A DNA stretch of 64,000 nt from NCBI GenBank assembly GCA_017512425.1, contig JAFWGI010000003.1, forward strand, positions 62,001 to 126,000, given 5' to 3'. This document shows positions 1 to 8,734 of the stretch, one piece after another. This DNA comes from Hyphomicrobium sp. GTDB lineage: Bacteria > Pseudomonadota > Alphaproteobacteria > Rhizobiales > Hyphomicrobiaceae. The number at the start of each line of letters is the position of its first letter. The stretch's first letter is position 1. The position numbers and the translations under genes are program-made. The notes under the pieces were generated by a model. That model did not search any database and was not told the origin of the DNA. It worked only from the letters and a program-made list of their open reading frames with translations.

Positions 1-109
1 ATCCGATATCACGAATGCATTTCCGCCGACCATTACTGCCGCTCAATTAACTCTCCGGCGCAAATTAACCACCGATCTAGGCGCAGCGCTGGCATACTTA
101 GAAAGTTCA

Positions 110-139
110 TTGACTTGTTATCGTCTTGTGATCTTTAAT
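110..139 (+). promoter_or_regulatory. Candidate sigma-70-type promoter for the polysaccharide export genes
   Basis: A TTGACT hexamer at 110-115 and a TTTAAT hexamer at 134-139 are separated by 18 bases and lie about 90 bases upstream of the first gene. The surrounding stretch 1-228 is more AT-rich than the flanking genes and has no convincing coding potential. The match is by eye only and the transcription start is unknown. Confidence 0.35.
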
Positions 140-228
140 TTTCTCGTGATGAAGCCTGAAGCGAATGCGCTGCTGACCCGCGCAGTTTTTTAGTTGCGTC
201 GTTGGTCCGCGAAGTTGGGCATAATTCA

Positions 229-1500
229 ATGTGTGCGAACGTGCGTTGTCCGACGAGCAAACTCAGTCGTCAGAAATCTATCGCCCCAATTATACTTACA
301 CTGTGCATAATTGCGCTCGCGTTTGTTCCGAGCGTACAGGCGCGCGATTATCAACTCGCGCCCGGCGACCGCGTCGCCATCACGGTCTTCGGTAACACGG
401 AGCTTTCCGGCGAATTCTCAATCGATCAATCGGGGCGGATCTTTTATCCTGTCATCGGCGCGATCGAACTTGGCGGTCTCAACATAAAAGAGACGGAGCA
501 ACGCATCGCCACGGCGTTGAATGACGGCATACTCGTCAAACCGTCGGTATTCGTGCGCGTTTCGGAATTTCGGCCAATTCAAGTCATCGGCAATGTCCGC
601 AATGCGGGCAGTTTTCCTTTTCGCGCTGGAACAATCGTCAAAAGCGCCATCGGCGTCGCAGGCGGTTATGGCGTATCGTTGCTGACGCCGGGCACTGCAG
701 CGGCAGAATTCTTGGCGGCCGAAGAGCGCTTGAAGCTCCTTCAGAACAGTGCGTGGCGGCTTCTCGTTCGCCAGGCGCGGCTTTCGGCACAGATCAACGG
801 CGCAGACCGGTTCGATGCGCCGGCAATTGCCGGCGTTCCGGAAGCGGACCTTGCCAAGGTGGTCGACGACGAGAACCGGCATCTCGCTCAACAGACTGAG
901 GCACGCAAAAACAAAGTTGAGTTGCTGCGGTCGCAACGCGAGCCGATGGCGGCCGAGAACACAGCGATCGACGCTCAGATCGCCAACGAGCGCAAACAAC
1001 TCGACATCATCGTCAAGCAGATCAAAAGCTACGAGCGGCTGCAGCAAAGCGGCCTCGCCCGTTATGACATCATGATCCAGTTGCAGCTCAATGCAGCAAC
1101 CAAGGAAAGCATGATTGGGCGGCTCGAAGGCGAGAAATCGCGTTTGCGGTCGGGTATTGGCGAGCTTGAGCTTCGTGTGCAGGACGCTGAGCAGGAATAC
1201 ATCAGGCTTGCCTCTGCGGAACGCCTCGATGTCAGCCAGAAACTTTCCGAACTCGACGCGTCGATACCGTTGGCGCAACAGGCCCGCCGTGCCCGGCTTC
1301 GTGAAGTCGGCGGCAACTCCACAATCGGCATCAAGCATCAATTCTTCATCAGCCGCCTCAAGGATGGCGCGACGCAGACCGTAGAGGTCTCCGACAACGA
1401 TTTGATCGAACCCGGCGACATCATCGAGGTGCGAACCGAACTGTCGGAATTGAAAACCGCCGCTGACGCAAACGCAGAACCGCCCCGGTCGTCACAATGA
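229..1500 (+). CDS. ExoF-like polysaccharide export protein (periplasmic/outer-membrane)
   Basis: Predicted polysaccharide export protein of the Wza/ExoF superfamily, which carries exopolysaccharide from the periplasm to the surface. The ATG at 229 is preferred to an in-frame TTG at 202 because it opens directly onto a signal peptide that ends near VQA. A Poly_export domain follows (YQLAPGDRVAITVFG, about residues 40-120), then an SLBB-like segment (IQVIGNVRNAGSF), then a long Gln/Glu/Arg-rich coiled coil (about 170-340) and a C-terminal EPGDIIEV motif. A coiled coil inserted behind the export domain is typical of rhizobial ExoF and not of short Wza. No lipobox Cys is seen at the cleavage site. 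The co-polymerase gene follows 61 bases downstream. Confidence 0.85.
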   Translation: MCANVRCPTSKLSRQKSIAPIILTLCIIALAFVPSVQARDYQLAPGDRVAITVFGNTELSGEFSIDQSGRIFYPVIGAIELGGLNIKETEQRIATALNDGILVKPSVFVRVSEFRPIQVIGNVRNAGSFPFRAGTIVKSAIGVAGGYGVSLLTPGTAAAEFLAAEERLKLLQNSAWRLLVRQARLSAQINGADRFDAPAIAGVPEADLAKVVDDENRHLAQQTEARKNKVELLRSQREPMAAENTAIDAQIANERKQLDIIVKQIKSYERLQQSGLARYDIMIQLQLNAATKESMIGRLEGEKSRLRSGIGELELRVQDAEQEYIRLASAERLDVSQKLSELDASIPLAQQARRARLREVGGNSTIGIKHQFFISRLKDGATQTVEVSDNDLIEPGDIIEVRTELSELKTAADANAEPPRSSQ

Positions 1501-1561
1501 TCGATGAAACGCACAACCTGATGGATTTCTCCAACACCGTTGAACCTGAGTCTGGGCCGCA

Positions 1562-2599
1562 ATGAGTCGTCGCAAGTATGCACAGGCCGCAAATCTGAAG
1601 GCGGCATTGAAGCGGCCGGATGATGTGCGCATTCACCTCGCGCCGAACGGGCGCGCGGACAACCGCATGGCGATAAACGGCGCTCCGGATTGGCGCACGC
1701 CTGGCGCCGAGTTGCTCGCGGTGTTCCGGCGGCACCAAGGGTGGATCGCGATCCTGGTTGCCGGAGCGCTGGCCGCCGCATGCCTGTCCTTGCTGCTCCG
1801 CCAACCCGCCTACACGAGCACTGCCATTTTTCAGCGCGTCTTTACGGTCGAGAGTACTGATCGCAACGACCGGCCGCTGCAGCTCGACGCGGCGGCTCTT
1901 GTCAAAAGCCAGATGTTCCGTCTGCAATCGACCGAGTTCTCGCGTCGCACCATCGACCGCATGATCCGCGAGCGCGTGCCCGGGCAACGCTTGTCGGCGT
2001 TGTATCCGTCCATCTTCGGCAGCCTCAAAGATGACGCTAGTCCGACACCGGTCGAACTCGACGTCGCCAACCGAAAATTTCTGAAGCGACTGAGTGTCTG
2101 GAACGAGGCGCGCACCTACGTCATCATCGTCGCGTATACCGGCGTCACGCCAGACGAGGCTGCGCGCGTCGTCAACTTCGTCGTGGCTGAACACGAGCGC
2201 GCTAATAAAATTCAGGAGGCAGCCGCCCAACAGAGCGCCGCGCAAAACGCGATCCAGAAGCTTGCAATGACGCTCGGCCCCAAGCATCCGCAGATGGTGC
2301 AGGCTGTCGCCGATTTGACGGCCGCCCGGACGCGTTTGGACGCCGAAGAGAACGCGCCGCTCATTCAGGAAAGCGAACTGCTTGCAACGGGCGAAGTCAT
2401 ACCGGCGCGGCCTGTGACGATCTCAAGTTCGATTGGCAAAACGAATGTGCTTATCTACGCGCTTTTCATGAGCCTTCTGATTGCGCTGATCGCAGTGGTT
2501 TTGCTCGAGTACAGGTCGATCGAGGCTATCTTTTCGCGGCATGTGAAAGCGCCCGCGAAGCCGGAGAACGAAACCGCTCACATTCGACAGGCGCTCTAG
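1562..2599 (+). CDS. Wzz-type chain-length determinant / polysaccharide co-polymerase without kinase domain
   Basis: A 345-residue inner-membrane protein with a hydrophilic N-terminus, a transmembrane helix at about 61-80, a periplasmic region and a second helix at about 295-317 close to the C-terminus. This is the Wzz / ExoP N-terminal topology, which controls polysaccharide chain length together with the polymerase and exporter. The cytoplasmic Walker-type tyrosine kinase domain of full ExoP is missing: only about 26 residues follow the second helix. It sits directly behind the ExoF-like exporter and probably shares its transcript. No polymerase or glycosyltransferase is in the window, so the rest of the pathway is elsewhere or off the left edge. 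Confidence 0.75.
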   Translation: MSRRKYAQAANLKAALKRPDDVRIHLAPNGRADNRMAINGAPDWRTPGAELLAVFRRHQGWIAILVAGALAAACLSLLLRQPAYTSTAIFQRVFTVESTDRNDRPLQLDAAALVKSQMFRLQSTEFSRRTIDRMIRERVPGQRLSALYPSIFGSLKDDASPTPVELDVANRKFLKRLSVWNEARTYVIIVAYTGVTPDEAARVVNFVVAEHERANKIQEAAAQQSAAQNAIQKLAMTLGPKHPQMVQAVADLTAARTRLDAEENAPLIQESELLATGEVIPARPVTISSSIGKTNVLIYALFMSLLIALIAVVLLEYRSIEAIFSRHVKAPAKPENETAHIRQAL

Positions 2600-2661
2600 G
2601 CCTATCTTCAGTCGCTTGGCTTCGATGACGCGGCATATTGCGGCCTAAGGCCGTTGCGGCT

Positions 2662-3066
2662 TCAAGACAGCGATCGGATCAAATCCGCCAGTCGCGCTTC
2701 GCGGACCCGCCGTGCAGCCGCCTTGACATCGAACCAGGCGCGCTCGCGCTGATCTTGCTCGCTCCAGCGCGATTTTTCCTTTTTGACCGTCAGCAGGAAT
2801 ACCGCCACGTCGACCATACGTCCGCCGTCGGCCTCCAGCTTGCGGTAGCGATAGCCGCCGATCGGCTTCGACGAGATCTTACCGCTGACGCCCGCTTCCT
2901 GACGTGCTTCGCGTGCAGCCGCCTCGCTGTCGGTCAGTCGTTTTGACGTCCAGCCCTTCGGAATGATCCAGCGGCCCGTGTCGCGCGAGGTTACAAGCAG
3001 CACTTCAAGCTGCCCGTCCGAACCTTTTCGCACCGGGATCGCACCGACTTGCTTCGCCATCTCCAT
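2662..3066 (-). CDS. NUDIX hydrolase, diphosphoinositol-polyphosphate-phosphohydrolase-like
   Basis: A small NUDIX protein of about 134 residues that probably hydrolyses a nucleoside or inositol diphosphate. The segment GRWIIPKGW is the usual lead-in to the NUDIX box of this alphaproteobacterial subfamily. The box ends in REARQEAGV, so the usual REXXEE metal-binding triad carries Gln in place of one Glu. Activity may therefore be reduced, or metal binding altered. Start choice is uncertain: ATG codons lie at 3066 and 3060 and a TTG at 3102, and none has a strong ribosome site. It is convergent with the co-polymerase gene and followed on its upstream side by an exported protein. Confidence 0.75.
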   Translation of the reverse strand: MEMAKQVGAIPVRKGSDGQLEVLLVTSRDTGRWIIPKGWTSKRLTDSEAAAREARQEAGVSGKISSKPIGGYRYRKLEADGGRMVDVAVFLLTVKKEKSRWSEQDQRERAWFDVKAAARRVREARLADLIRSLS

Positions 3067-3183
3067 AGAGTTGTCTATGGTGCCGAATCCGTGCGCCAAC
3101 AAGGCCTTACGTTGTCATATCCTCAGCAATCCGCGCCCAAAATCAGGGCAACGGCCAGCGGATGCCGCCAATAACGGGCCATT

Positions 3184-4146
3184 CTAGAAGAAAGCTTCGA
3201 AGCTCAGCTTGAGTGTCGTGTCGGGCGTATTGTCGTTCAGGCCCTTTAAGAAACCGAAGCCGATGGTCATGGCCGGCGTCTCCTCATCGTCGTCGCCATC
3301 GGCTGCTGCCGGACGAAACGGGCTCCGGCCGACGCCCTCGATTGCCGTCGTCCAATAGACGACGGGGCCGATCCGATGCTGATTGAAATCGCCGAAGATC
3401 TCCGCCTCGTCCGAAGGGGAACCCGTCGATCCGAGGCGCTCTATCGTGCCGTAGGCTTCGATCGCCCAGGAGATGCTGCGCGACTGTTCGTAAATGATCC
3501 GCGCCGTGTAGGCGAAGTCGAGCTTCTCGTCGGTCTTGCCGTCGTCGTTGCGCTCGCCTCCGAAGTGCTGGATCAGCAGCGGATTGAACGTTGCCTGCCA
3601 CGCGCCAGAGGCCCATTCAAAGATAGGCCCGCCAATCAGGTGTTTTGGGCCTTCGCCGGACAACGGCTGCTCGTACTCGACAACGAACCCGAGACCGACG
3701 CCGTCGCCATGCCGCGGAAACGCCGCCCAGATCAATTCGCCACCGATCTCGTCAAGCTTGAGCGCGTCGTAATGCGTTCCGGACGGCTGTCCAGGTTCGA
3801 ATTCCGACCGTTCCTTCTCGTACTCGATGCCGATACGGCCCTTGAATGTTCGCGTAAAACCAAACTCAAGCTCGAGGGCATGCCGTTGCCGCACGACGCT
3901 ATTGCCGTCGCCAACCTCGTCTCCGTGATCATCGAGAGCCGTTTTAAGCCGCGGCTGGCCGAACGAGTAATCGTTCTGGCTCTGGAATTCGATTTCGCCC
4001 GGCTCGGCGTCGAGTGACTTGATTTCAAACTGCCCAATGGCCGGCTCGGCATAACCTGCGCTCGGCGCAAGTGCCGCATAAAAAGGCAGGGCCGCGAGCA
4101 CGCCGGCCTGGGATAAACGGGAAAAATAGGAATATCGGAACTGCAA
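3184..4146 (-). CDS. Exported protein, probable outer-membrane beta-barrel
   Basis: A 320-residue protein with an N-terminal signal peptide that ends near GYA. The mature part consists of alternating hydrophilic and hydrophobic strands rich in Gly, Glu and aromatic residues (for example FGFTRTFKGRIGIEYEKE and GVGLGFVVEYEQPL) and ends in an aromatic residue after LKLSFEAFF, as expected for a C-terminal outer-membrane strand. The first codon is TTG at 4146; no better start gives a complete signal peptide. I do not recognise a substrate. A 7-9-7 inverted repeat lies just upstream at 4155-4177. Confidence 0.6.
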   Translation of the reverse strand: MQFRYSYFSRLSQAGVLAALPFYAALAPSAGYAEPAIGQFEIKSLDAEPGEIEFQSQNDYSFGQPRLKTALDDHGDEVGDGNSVVRQRHALELEFGFTRTFKGRIGIEYEKERSEFEPGQPSGTHYDALKLDEIGGELIWAAFPRHGDGVGLGFVVEYEQPLSGEGPKHLIGGPIFEWASGAWQATFNPLLIQHFGGERNDDGKTDEKLDFAYTARIIYEQSRSISWAIEAYGTIERLGSTGSPSDEAEIFGDFNQHRIGPVVYWTTAIEGVGRSPFRPAAADGDDDEETPAMTIGFGFLKGLNDNTPDTTLKLSFEAFF

Positions 4147-4154
4147 CTAGGACT

Positions 4155-4177
4155 TTATCCCGTTTTTATTGGGATAA
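4155..4177. promoter_or_regulatory. Inverted repeat TTATCCC-N9-GGGATAA upstream of the outer-membrane gene
   Basis: Perfect 7-base arms (4155-4161 and 4171-4177) flank a T-rich 9-base centre. The repeat sits 9-31 bases upstream of the TTG start of the exported protein, so it could be an operator or an RNA hairpin over the ribosome site. The same GGGATAAA string recurs on the + strand near 4110, inside the coding region. Confidence 0.35.
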
Positions 4178-4307
4178 TATCTGCAATTGTGACAAGCACA
4201 ATCGCCAGATGCCGACTATTGAACAGCTTGGGCACGGCGGCGTAGCGACGTGACGGATCAGCCACGCGTATATCTACGAATGCGTCAGGATTTGTTGCGC
4301 TGCACCG

Positions 4308-5177
4308 TCAGATTATCTGCTTTGCGTAAAGATCCGTGCGCCGGTCGCGGAAAAAGCCCCAGTCGGCGCGATAGCTTTCGATCTCGGCCAAATCGAAAGA
4401 ATGAACGAGGACGCCCTCGTCTTTCGCGCCGAACTTCTCGACAAGCTCGCCGGTGTGATCGGCAATGAACGAGTGGCCATAGAACTTCTGCTTGCCGCCG
4501 ACGTCTTCAAGACCGATGCGGTTTGACGCGATCACCGGCACGGCATTCGACACCGCGTGGCCCTGCATTGCGCGTTGCCAGCGCTTGTGTGTGTCGAGCG
4601 CACCGTCATACGGCTCGGAGCCGATCGCAGTCGGATAGAACAAAAGCTCCGCGCCTTCGAGCATCATCGCGCGCGCCGTCTCCGGATACCACTGGTCCCA
4701 GCAGATGCCGACGCCGATGCGGCCATACTTCGTTGACCACGCCTTGAAGCCCGTATCACCGGGGCGGAAGTAATACTTCTCCTGATAGCCTGGGCCATCC
4801 GGGATATGGCTCTTGCGGTAGACACCCAGCGCCTCGCCATCGGCATCAACGAGCACCACGCTGTTGTAATAGCGCGGCCCGTCCTTCTCGAAGATCGATA
4901 CCGGAATGACGACCTTCAATGCCTTCGCGAGCTTCTGCATCGCGATCACGCACGGATGCGTCGCTGCCGGATAAGCAGTCTCGAACCACGCCGGGTTCTG
5001 TTCGGTGCAGAAATAGAGACCTTGGAACAGCTCCGACGGCAGGACGATTTGCGCGTCCTGCTTCGCGGCTTCCCGCACGAGCTTCTCGGTCTTGGTGATG
5101 TTCGCCTTCATATCCGAGCCATACGAGGTCTGCAGCGCCGCGACGCTGACCGTGCGCTTGCTCATATCCTTGCTCAT
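4308..5177 (-). CDS. aguB: N-carbamoylputrescine amidase
   Basis: A nitrilase-superfamily enzyme that hydrolyses N-carbamoylputrescine to putrescine, CO2 and ammonia, the last step of the agmatine route. The Glu-Lys-Cys triad is visible: E49 in LPSELF, K122 in YRKSHIPDGPGYQEKYYF and C159 in GVGICWDQWYPE. The length of 289 residues is normal for the family. The ATG at 5177 is chosen because GCAGGAG lies 8 bases upstream and the codon overlaps the aguA stop as ATGA, indicating translational coupling. The pair aguA-aguB and the upstream decarboxylase form one operon. Confidence 0.93.
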   Translation of the reverse strand: MSKDMSKRTVSVAALQTSYGSDMKANITKTEKLVREAAKQDAQIVLPSELFQGLYFCTEQNPAWFETAYPAATHPCVIAMQKLAKALKVVIPVSIFEKDGPRYYNSVVLVDADGEALGVYRKSHIPDGPGYQEKYYFRPGDTGFKAWSTKYGRIGVGICWDQWYPETARAMMLEGAELLFYPTAIGSEPYDGALDTHKRWQRAMQGHAVSNAVPVIASNRIGLEDVGGKQKFYGHSFIADHTGELVEKFGAKDEGVLVHSFDLAEIESYRADWGFFRDRRTDLYAKQII

Positions 5178-6199
5178 ATCCGCGGCTCCTGCTGCGTGAT
5201 GCAATGGAACGACCCGCCACCGGCTTCACCTGCGCCAAGCAACCCCCTCGATGAGACGCCGACGACTTTGCGATCGGGGAACACGGCCTGAAGCGCTTCG
5301 AGTGCCGCCGCTTGCGTCGCCGTGCCGTACACCGGGACAACGACCACACCGTTGGCAATGATGAAATTCATATGCGACGCCGGTGAAATCTCGCCGAGGC
5401 TATTGATATAGCGGCCCGCACCCGGAATGCGCACGACGTCGAGCGTTCGGCCCGCCGCATCGGTGGAGCGCGCAAGCGTATCCGCGATCGCGTTCAACGT
5501 CGCCGCATTGGGATCATCCGGTCCGGCAGGCGCCTGGCAAACGACGCGGCCCGGCGCAACGAAGCGCGCGATATTGTCGATATGCCCGTCGGTATGATCG
5601 TTCTGGAGGCCTTCGTCGATCCAGATGACCTTCTTTGCACCGAACGCGCGCGCAAGTTCGGCTTCGGCCTGCTCTTTCGACCATGCGTTGCGGTTCGGGT
5701 TGAGCAAGGTCTGCCGCGTTGTCAAAATCGTGCCTTCGCCGTCCTGATCGATCGCGCCGCCTTCGAGCACAAAATCAAACCGACGGACCGGCGTCTTCGA
5801 TACGCGCGCAACATCATCACCGACCGTTGCGTCGTCCGGCAAATCGTATTTTCCACCCCAGCTATTCGTCGCGAAACGCAACGCGACAGCGCCCTCAGTC
5901 GTCGCCGCGTAAATCGGCCCGGTATCGCGCAGCCAGATATCGCCGTAGTTGGCGCGGACGAGTTCGGCGGCGTCACCCAGCGCAGCGCGCGCCGACGCTT
6001 CCGCCTCGTCGTTATTGACGAGTACGAATACCTTATTCGTCGGCGCGAGCGCCCGCACGAGATTGGCAACGTCCTGGCGCGGCGCGTCAAGATCGCCATT
6101 CCACTCGCCAGCATTCGACGGCCACGCCGTCCAGATCGCTTTTTGCGGCGCCCATTCGGCCGGCACCGAGACGCTTAACTCAGCGGCAGTCGACATCAC
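5174..6199 (-). CDS. aguA: Agmatine deiminase
   Basis: Peptidylarginine-deiminase-type enzyme converting agmatine to N-carbamoylputrescine and ammonia. Family motifs seen are GDIWLRDTGP (near 86-95), FVLEGGAID, a DGHIDN segment, and the nucleophile Cys at about residue 333 in FHCITQQEP close to the C-terminus. The full length is typical. A second ATG three bases in is an alternative start. It lies 22 bases after the decarboxylase stop and overlaps aguB by four bases, so the three genes are likely co-transcribed. Confidence 0.93.
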   Translation of the reverse strand: MMSTAAELSVSVPAEWAPQKAIWTAWPSNAGEWNGDLDAPRQDVANLVRALAPTNKVFVLVNNDEAEASARAALGDAAELVRANYGDIWLRDTGPIYAATTEGAVALRFATNSWGGKYDLPDDATVGDDVARVSKTPVRRFDFVLEGGAIDQDGEGTILTTRQTLLNPNRNAWSKEQAEAELARAFGAKKVIWIDEGLQNDHTDGHIDNIARFVAPGRVVCQAPAGPDDPNAATLNAIADTLARSTDAAGRTLDVVRIPGAGRYINSLGEISPASHMNFIIANGVVVVPVYGTATQAAALEALQAVFPDRKVVGVSSRGLLGAGEAGGGSFHCITQQEPRI

Positions 6200-6221
6200 A
6201 TCGTCCTCAAAACAATTTGGC

Positions 6222-7397
6222 TCACGCCTTGCTCGCGATCGGCAGATCTTCTTCCGTGTAGATCGAGTACATCGGTTCGTCCTGCAGGATCACGTCGTGA
6301 TACGCGCCGTAGCCGTTGAACCGCGTCGAGATCGCGCGGCCATAAGCACCAATATTACCTATTTCGATGTAATCGCCTTCGCGCACCGACGCCGGCAACA
6401 AGAACGGCCCCTTCATGTGATCGATCGAGTCACACGTCGGTCCCCAAAATTCGAACGGCACCAGCGGCTCGTTCGGATCGAGACCTTCTCGGATCAAGCG
6501 CACCGGAAATACGAACCCGAGCTGCGCGCTGTCGAACAGCGCGCCATAGCCGCCGTCGTTGATGTAGAGTTCGTCGCCCTTGCGCAGATCAACCTTCACG
6601 ATCAGGCTTTCCGCTTCCGCGACCAAAGCCCGGCCCGGTTCGCAGATCAGACGGCATTGATCGGTCACCGGCATCTTGGCCATCGACGCCTTGATGACCT
6701 CCATGAATTCCGAAAGACGCGCCGGCACGCTGTCGGTGTAGCGCGACGGGAACCCGCCGCCGACGTCAATTGCGTCAACGACCACGCCCGCCTTGACGAT
6801 CAGCTTTTTCACTTCCTCGAACGCCATCGCGTAAGCGTCCGGCGTCGTCGTCTGCGAACCGACGTGGAACGTGATGCCGAGTTCGTCGGCAACCTGCCGC
6901 GTCTTGACGAGCAGGCGCTGCGCCTTCTGCCCGACAACGCCGAACTTGCGCTCGAGCGGAATACGGCTGTTCTTCGCTGGCACGGCGATGCGCACAAACA
7001 ATTCAAGATCCTTCGCGCCGCCGGTTTCTTCGACGATCTTTTGCAACTCGTCTTCGCTGTCGAGCGCAAAGCATTTGATGTCGTAATCGAAGTACGCTTT
7101 GCGGATCGCGTGCCGCGACTTCACCGGATGCATGAAGTGCAGCCGAACGCCGGGGATCGTGGCGGCGTCTTCCAGCTCGACGACGGAGGCGACGTCGAAC
7201 TGCGTGATACCCGCGCCGTAGAGCGCGCCAAGCAGAAACACGGAGCTGTTCGCCTTATAGGCGTAGGCGACTTCGCCCGGAAAATTCTGCGCGAACCAGC
7301 GCGCCGCGCGGCCCGCCGCGTGTGGGCGAGCGGCGAATACCGGAATATCCGGTTTCATCGCCTTGACCATTTCCAGCGCTGAGCTGAATTTTTCCAT
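6222..7397 (-). CDS. PLP-dependent ornithine-type (group IV, alanine-racemase fold) decarboxylase
   Basis: A 391-residue decarboxylase of the eukaryotic-type ODC family. The PLP lysine is K48 in AYAYKANS, the PLP-phosphate and glycine-rich segments follow (DVGGGFPSRY, CEPGRALVAEAES), and the catalytic Cys is in WGPTCDSID. The residue aligned with the substrate-contacting Asp of ODC is retained (ALFDSAQ), which favours ornithine, giving putrescine directly. The location just ahead of aguA and aguB, which consume agmatine, raises the alternative that it decarboxylates arginine. The ATG at 7397 is preferred; GGAGG lies about 10 bases upstream. Confidence 0.85.
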   Translation of the reverse strand: MEKFSSALEMVKAMKPDIPVFAARPHAAGRAARWFAQNFPGEVAYAYKANSSVFLLGALYGAGITQFDVASVVELEDAATIPGVRLHFMHPVKSRHAIRKAYFDYDIKCFALDSEDELQKIVEETGGAKDLELFVRIAVPAKNSRIPLERKFGVVGQKAQRLLVKTRQVADELGITFHVGSQTTTPDAYAMAFEEVKKLIVKAGVVVDAIDVGGGFPSRYTDSVPARLSEFMEVIKASMAKMPVTDQCRLICEPGRALVAEAESLIVKVDLRKGDELYINDGGYGALFDSAQLGFVFPVRLIREGLDPNEPLVPFEFWGPTCDSIDHMKGPFLLPASVREGDYIEIGNIGAYGRAISTRFNGYGAYHDVILQDEPMYSIYTEEDLPIASKA

Positions 7398-7486
7398 TGA
7401 GCGCGTGGCCTCCACCTCAAAAGACGCGCCGCAAACGTGCGGCGCAGCAAAGGAAAGTCGCAGCATTTAGGGTTACGCATCCCCCC

Positions 7487-7504
7487 TGTAAAGTGGCTTT
7501 TACA
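7487..7504. other. Hairpin TGTAAA-N6-TTTACA in the divergent intergenic region
   Basis: Six-base perfect arms are separated by GTGGCT. It lies about 90 bases upstream of the decarboxylase start and about 165 bases upstream of the YeeE-family gene. It could be an operator or part of the decarboxylase 5' leader. Nothing else was found in 7398-7666 except the ribosome site GGAG at 7654-7657. Confidence 0.25.
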
Positions 7505-7666
7505 AAGACCTCGCAACAGGGTTGCCAATGACGCATCCCGTGCCGCAACTCTGAAACTTTGCAGCGCGTTATTTGCGGTTGCGGCGAACGCCGATTGACG
7601 GCGGCGCGGCTTGCCTCGAAAGCTCGCGCATAGACGACGCCGTTTGATTCCCCGGAGATGCCCGAT

Positions 7667-8734
7667 ATGAGCGCTCTCACCGCCGCTTCGCCTGACACCG
7701 CGATGACCATCGGCGGCATGCTGATCGGCGCGATTTTCGGCGCCGTCGTGCACCGTGCCAACTACTGCACGATGGGCGCGATCACCGACTGGTGGACGTG
7801 CGGAAATGCCGCCCGCTTGGGCGCCGTCGCGCTCGCCGCAGCGACCGCCGTCGTCGGCGCGCAATTGCTCGACGCTTATGCTGTCACCGATCTGTCAAAA
7901 TCGATTTATCTCTCGCCGCGCATCAACTGGCTTGGCGCGCTCATCGGCGGTTTGATATTCGGCGCCGGCATGGTCTACGCGGGCGGTTGCCCGAGCCGCA
8001 CGCTTGTCCGCACCGGCGGCGGCGATCTGCGAGGCGTCATCACGCTGATCGTTATGGCCATCGCGGCCTACGCGACGATCAGCGGCGTATTCGCGGCGAC
8101 GCGCATTACCATCGACACGGCGACCGCGATCGATCTCAAAACGCGCGGCCTCGCAACTCAAAGCCTGACGACACTCATCGGCGGCACGAGCGGCGCACGC
8201 CTCATCGCTGCCGCGATCGTCGCAACTCCGCTGCTCGCCTTCGCAGTTTTCAAAGCCAAAATCCTGTCATCGCCACGTAATCTCGCAGCTGGCCTCGGCA
8301 TCGGCATTCTAGCAACCGCCGGCTGGATGCTGACCGGAATGGCGAACGACGACTTCGCGGTTCAGCCCGTGCAACCGGCATCACTCAGTTTCGTCAAACC
8401 AGTCGGCGACGCGATCGATTGGATCGAACGTTCGACGGCGCTCGGTAGCCCAGGCTTCGCGGCCTCAACCGTCTTCGGCGTGCTCGCGGGCGCTTTGCTG
8501 TCCAATCTGCTGGCGGGCACGGCACGCTTCGCCGGCTTCGAAAACCGCGGTGATTTCATGCGTCACCTCGGCGGGGCTGCAGCGATGGGTATCGGCGGCG
8601 TCCTCGCGCTCGGCTGCTCAATCGGCCAGGGCGTCACCGGCATCTCGACGCTCGCCGTGCAATCGCTGATTGCGTGCGCGGCGATTTTTACCGGCGCCGT
8701 GTTGGCTTTGGTCAAGCTCGAACGCGAAGTCTAA
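7667..8734 (+). CDS. YeeE/YedE-family sulfur-compound (thiosulfate-type) membrane transporter
   Basis: A polytopic inner-membrane protein of 355 residues. Three conserved cysteine motifs characteristic of TsuA/YeeE are present in order: HRANYCTMGAI, GGCPSRTLVRTGGGDLRG and LGCSIGQGVTG. In characterised homologues these cysteines pass thiosulfate across the membrane. No TusA/YeeD-like partner gene is adjacent. The ATG at 7667 is chosen over the one at 7658 because GGAG at 7654-7657 is correctly spaced only for 7667. Its stop codon overlaps the end of the convergent cytochrome gene by four bases. Confidence 0.85.
   Translation: MSALTAASPDTAMTIGGMLIGAIFGAVVHRANYCTMGAITDWWTCGNAARLGAVALAAATAVVGAQLLDAYAVTDLSKSIYLSPRINWLGALIGGLIFGAGMVYAGGCPSRTLVRTGGGDLRGVITLIVMAIAAYATISGVFAATRITIDTATAIDLKTRGLATQSLTTLIGGTSGARLIAAAIVATPLLAFAVFKAKILSSPRNLAAGLGIGILATAGWMLTGMANDDFAVQPVQPASLSFVKPVGDAIDWIERSTALGSPGFAASTVFGVLAGALLSNLLAGTARFAGFENRGDFMRHLGGAAAMGIGGVLALGCSIGQGVTGISTLAVQSLIACAAIFTGAVLALVKLEREV

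Noticed and set aside
5949..7382. Open frame of 477 codons opposite the decarboxylase and aguA
   Set aside because: Antisense shadow; the minus-strand genes have catalytic motifs and coupled starts.
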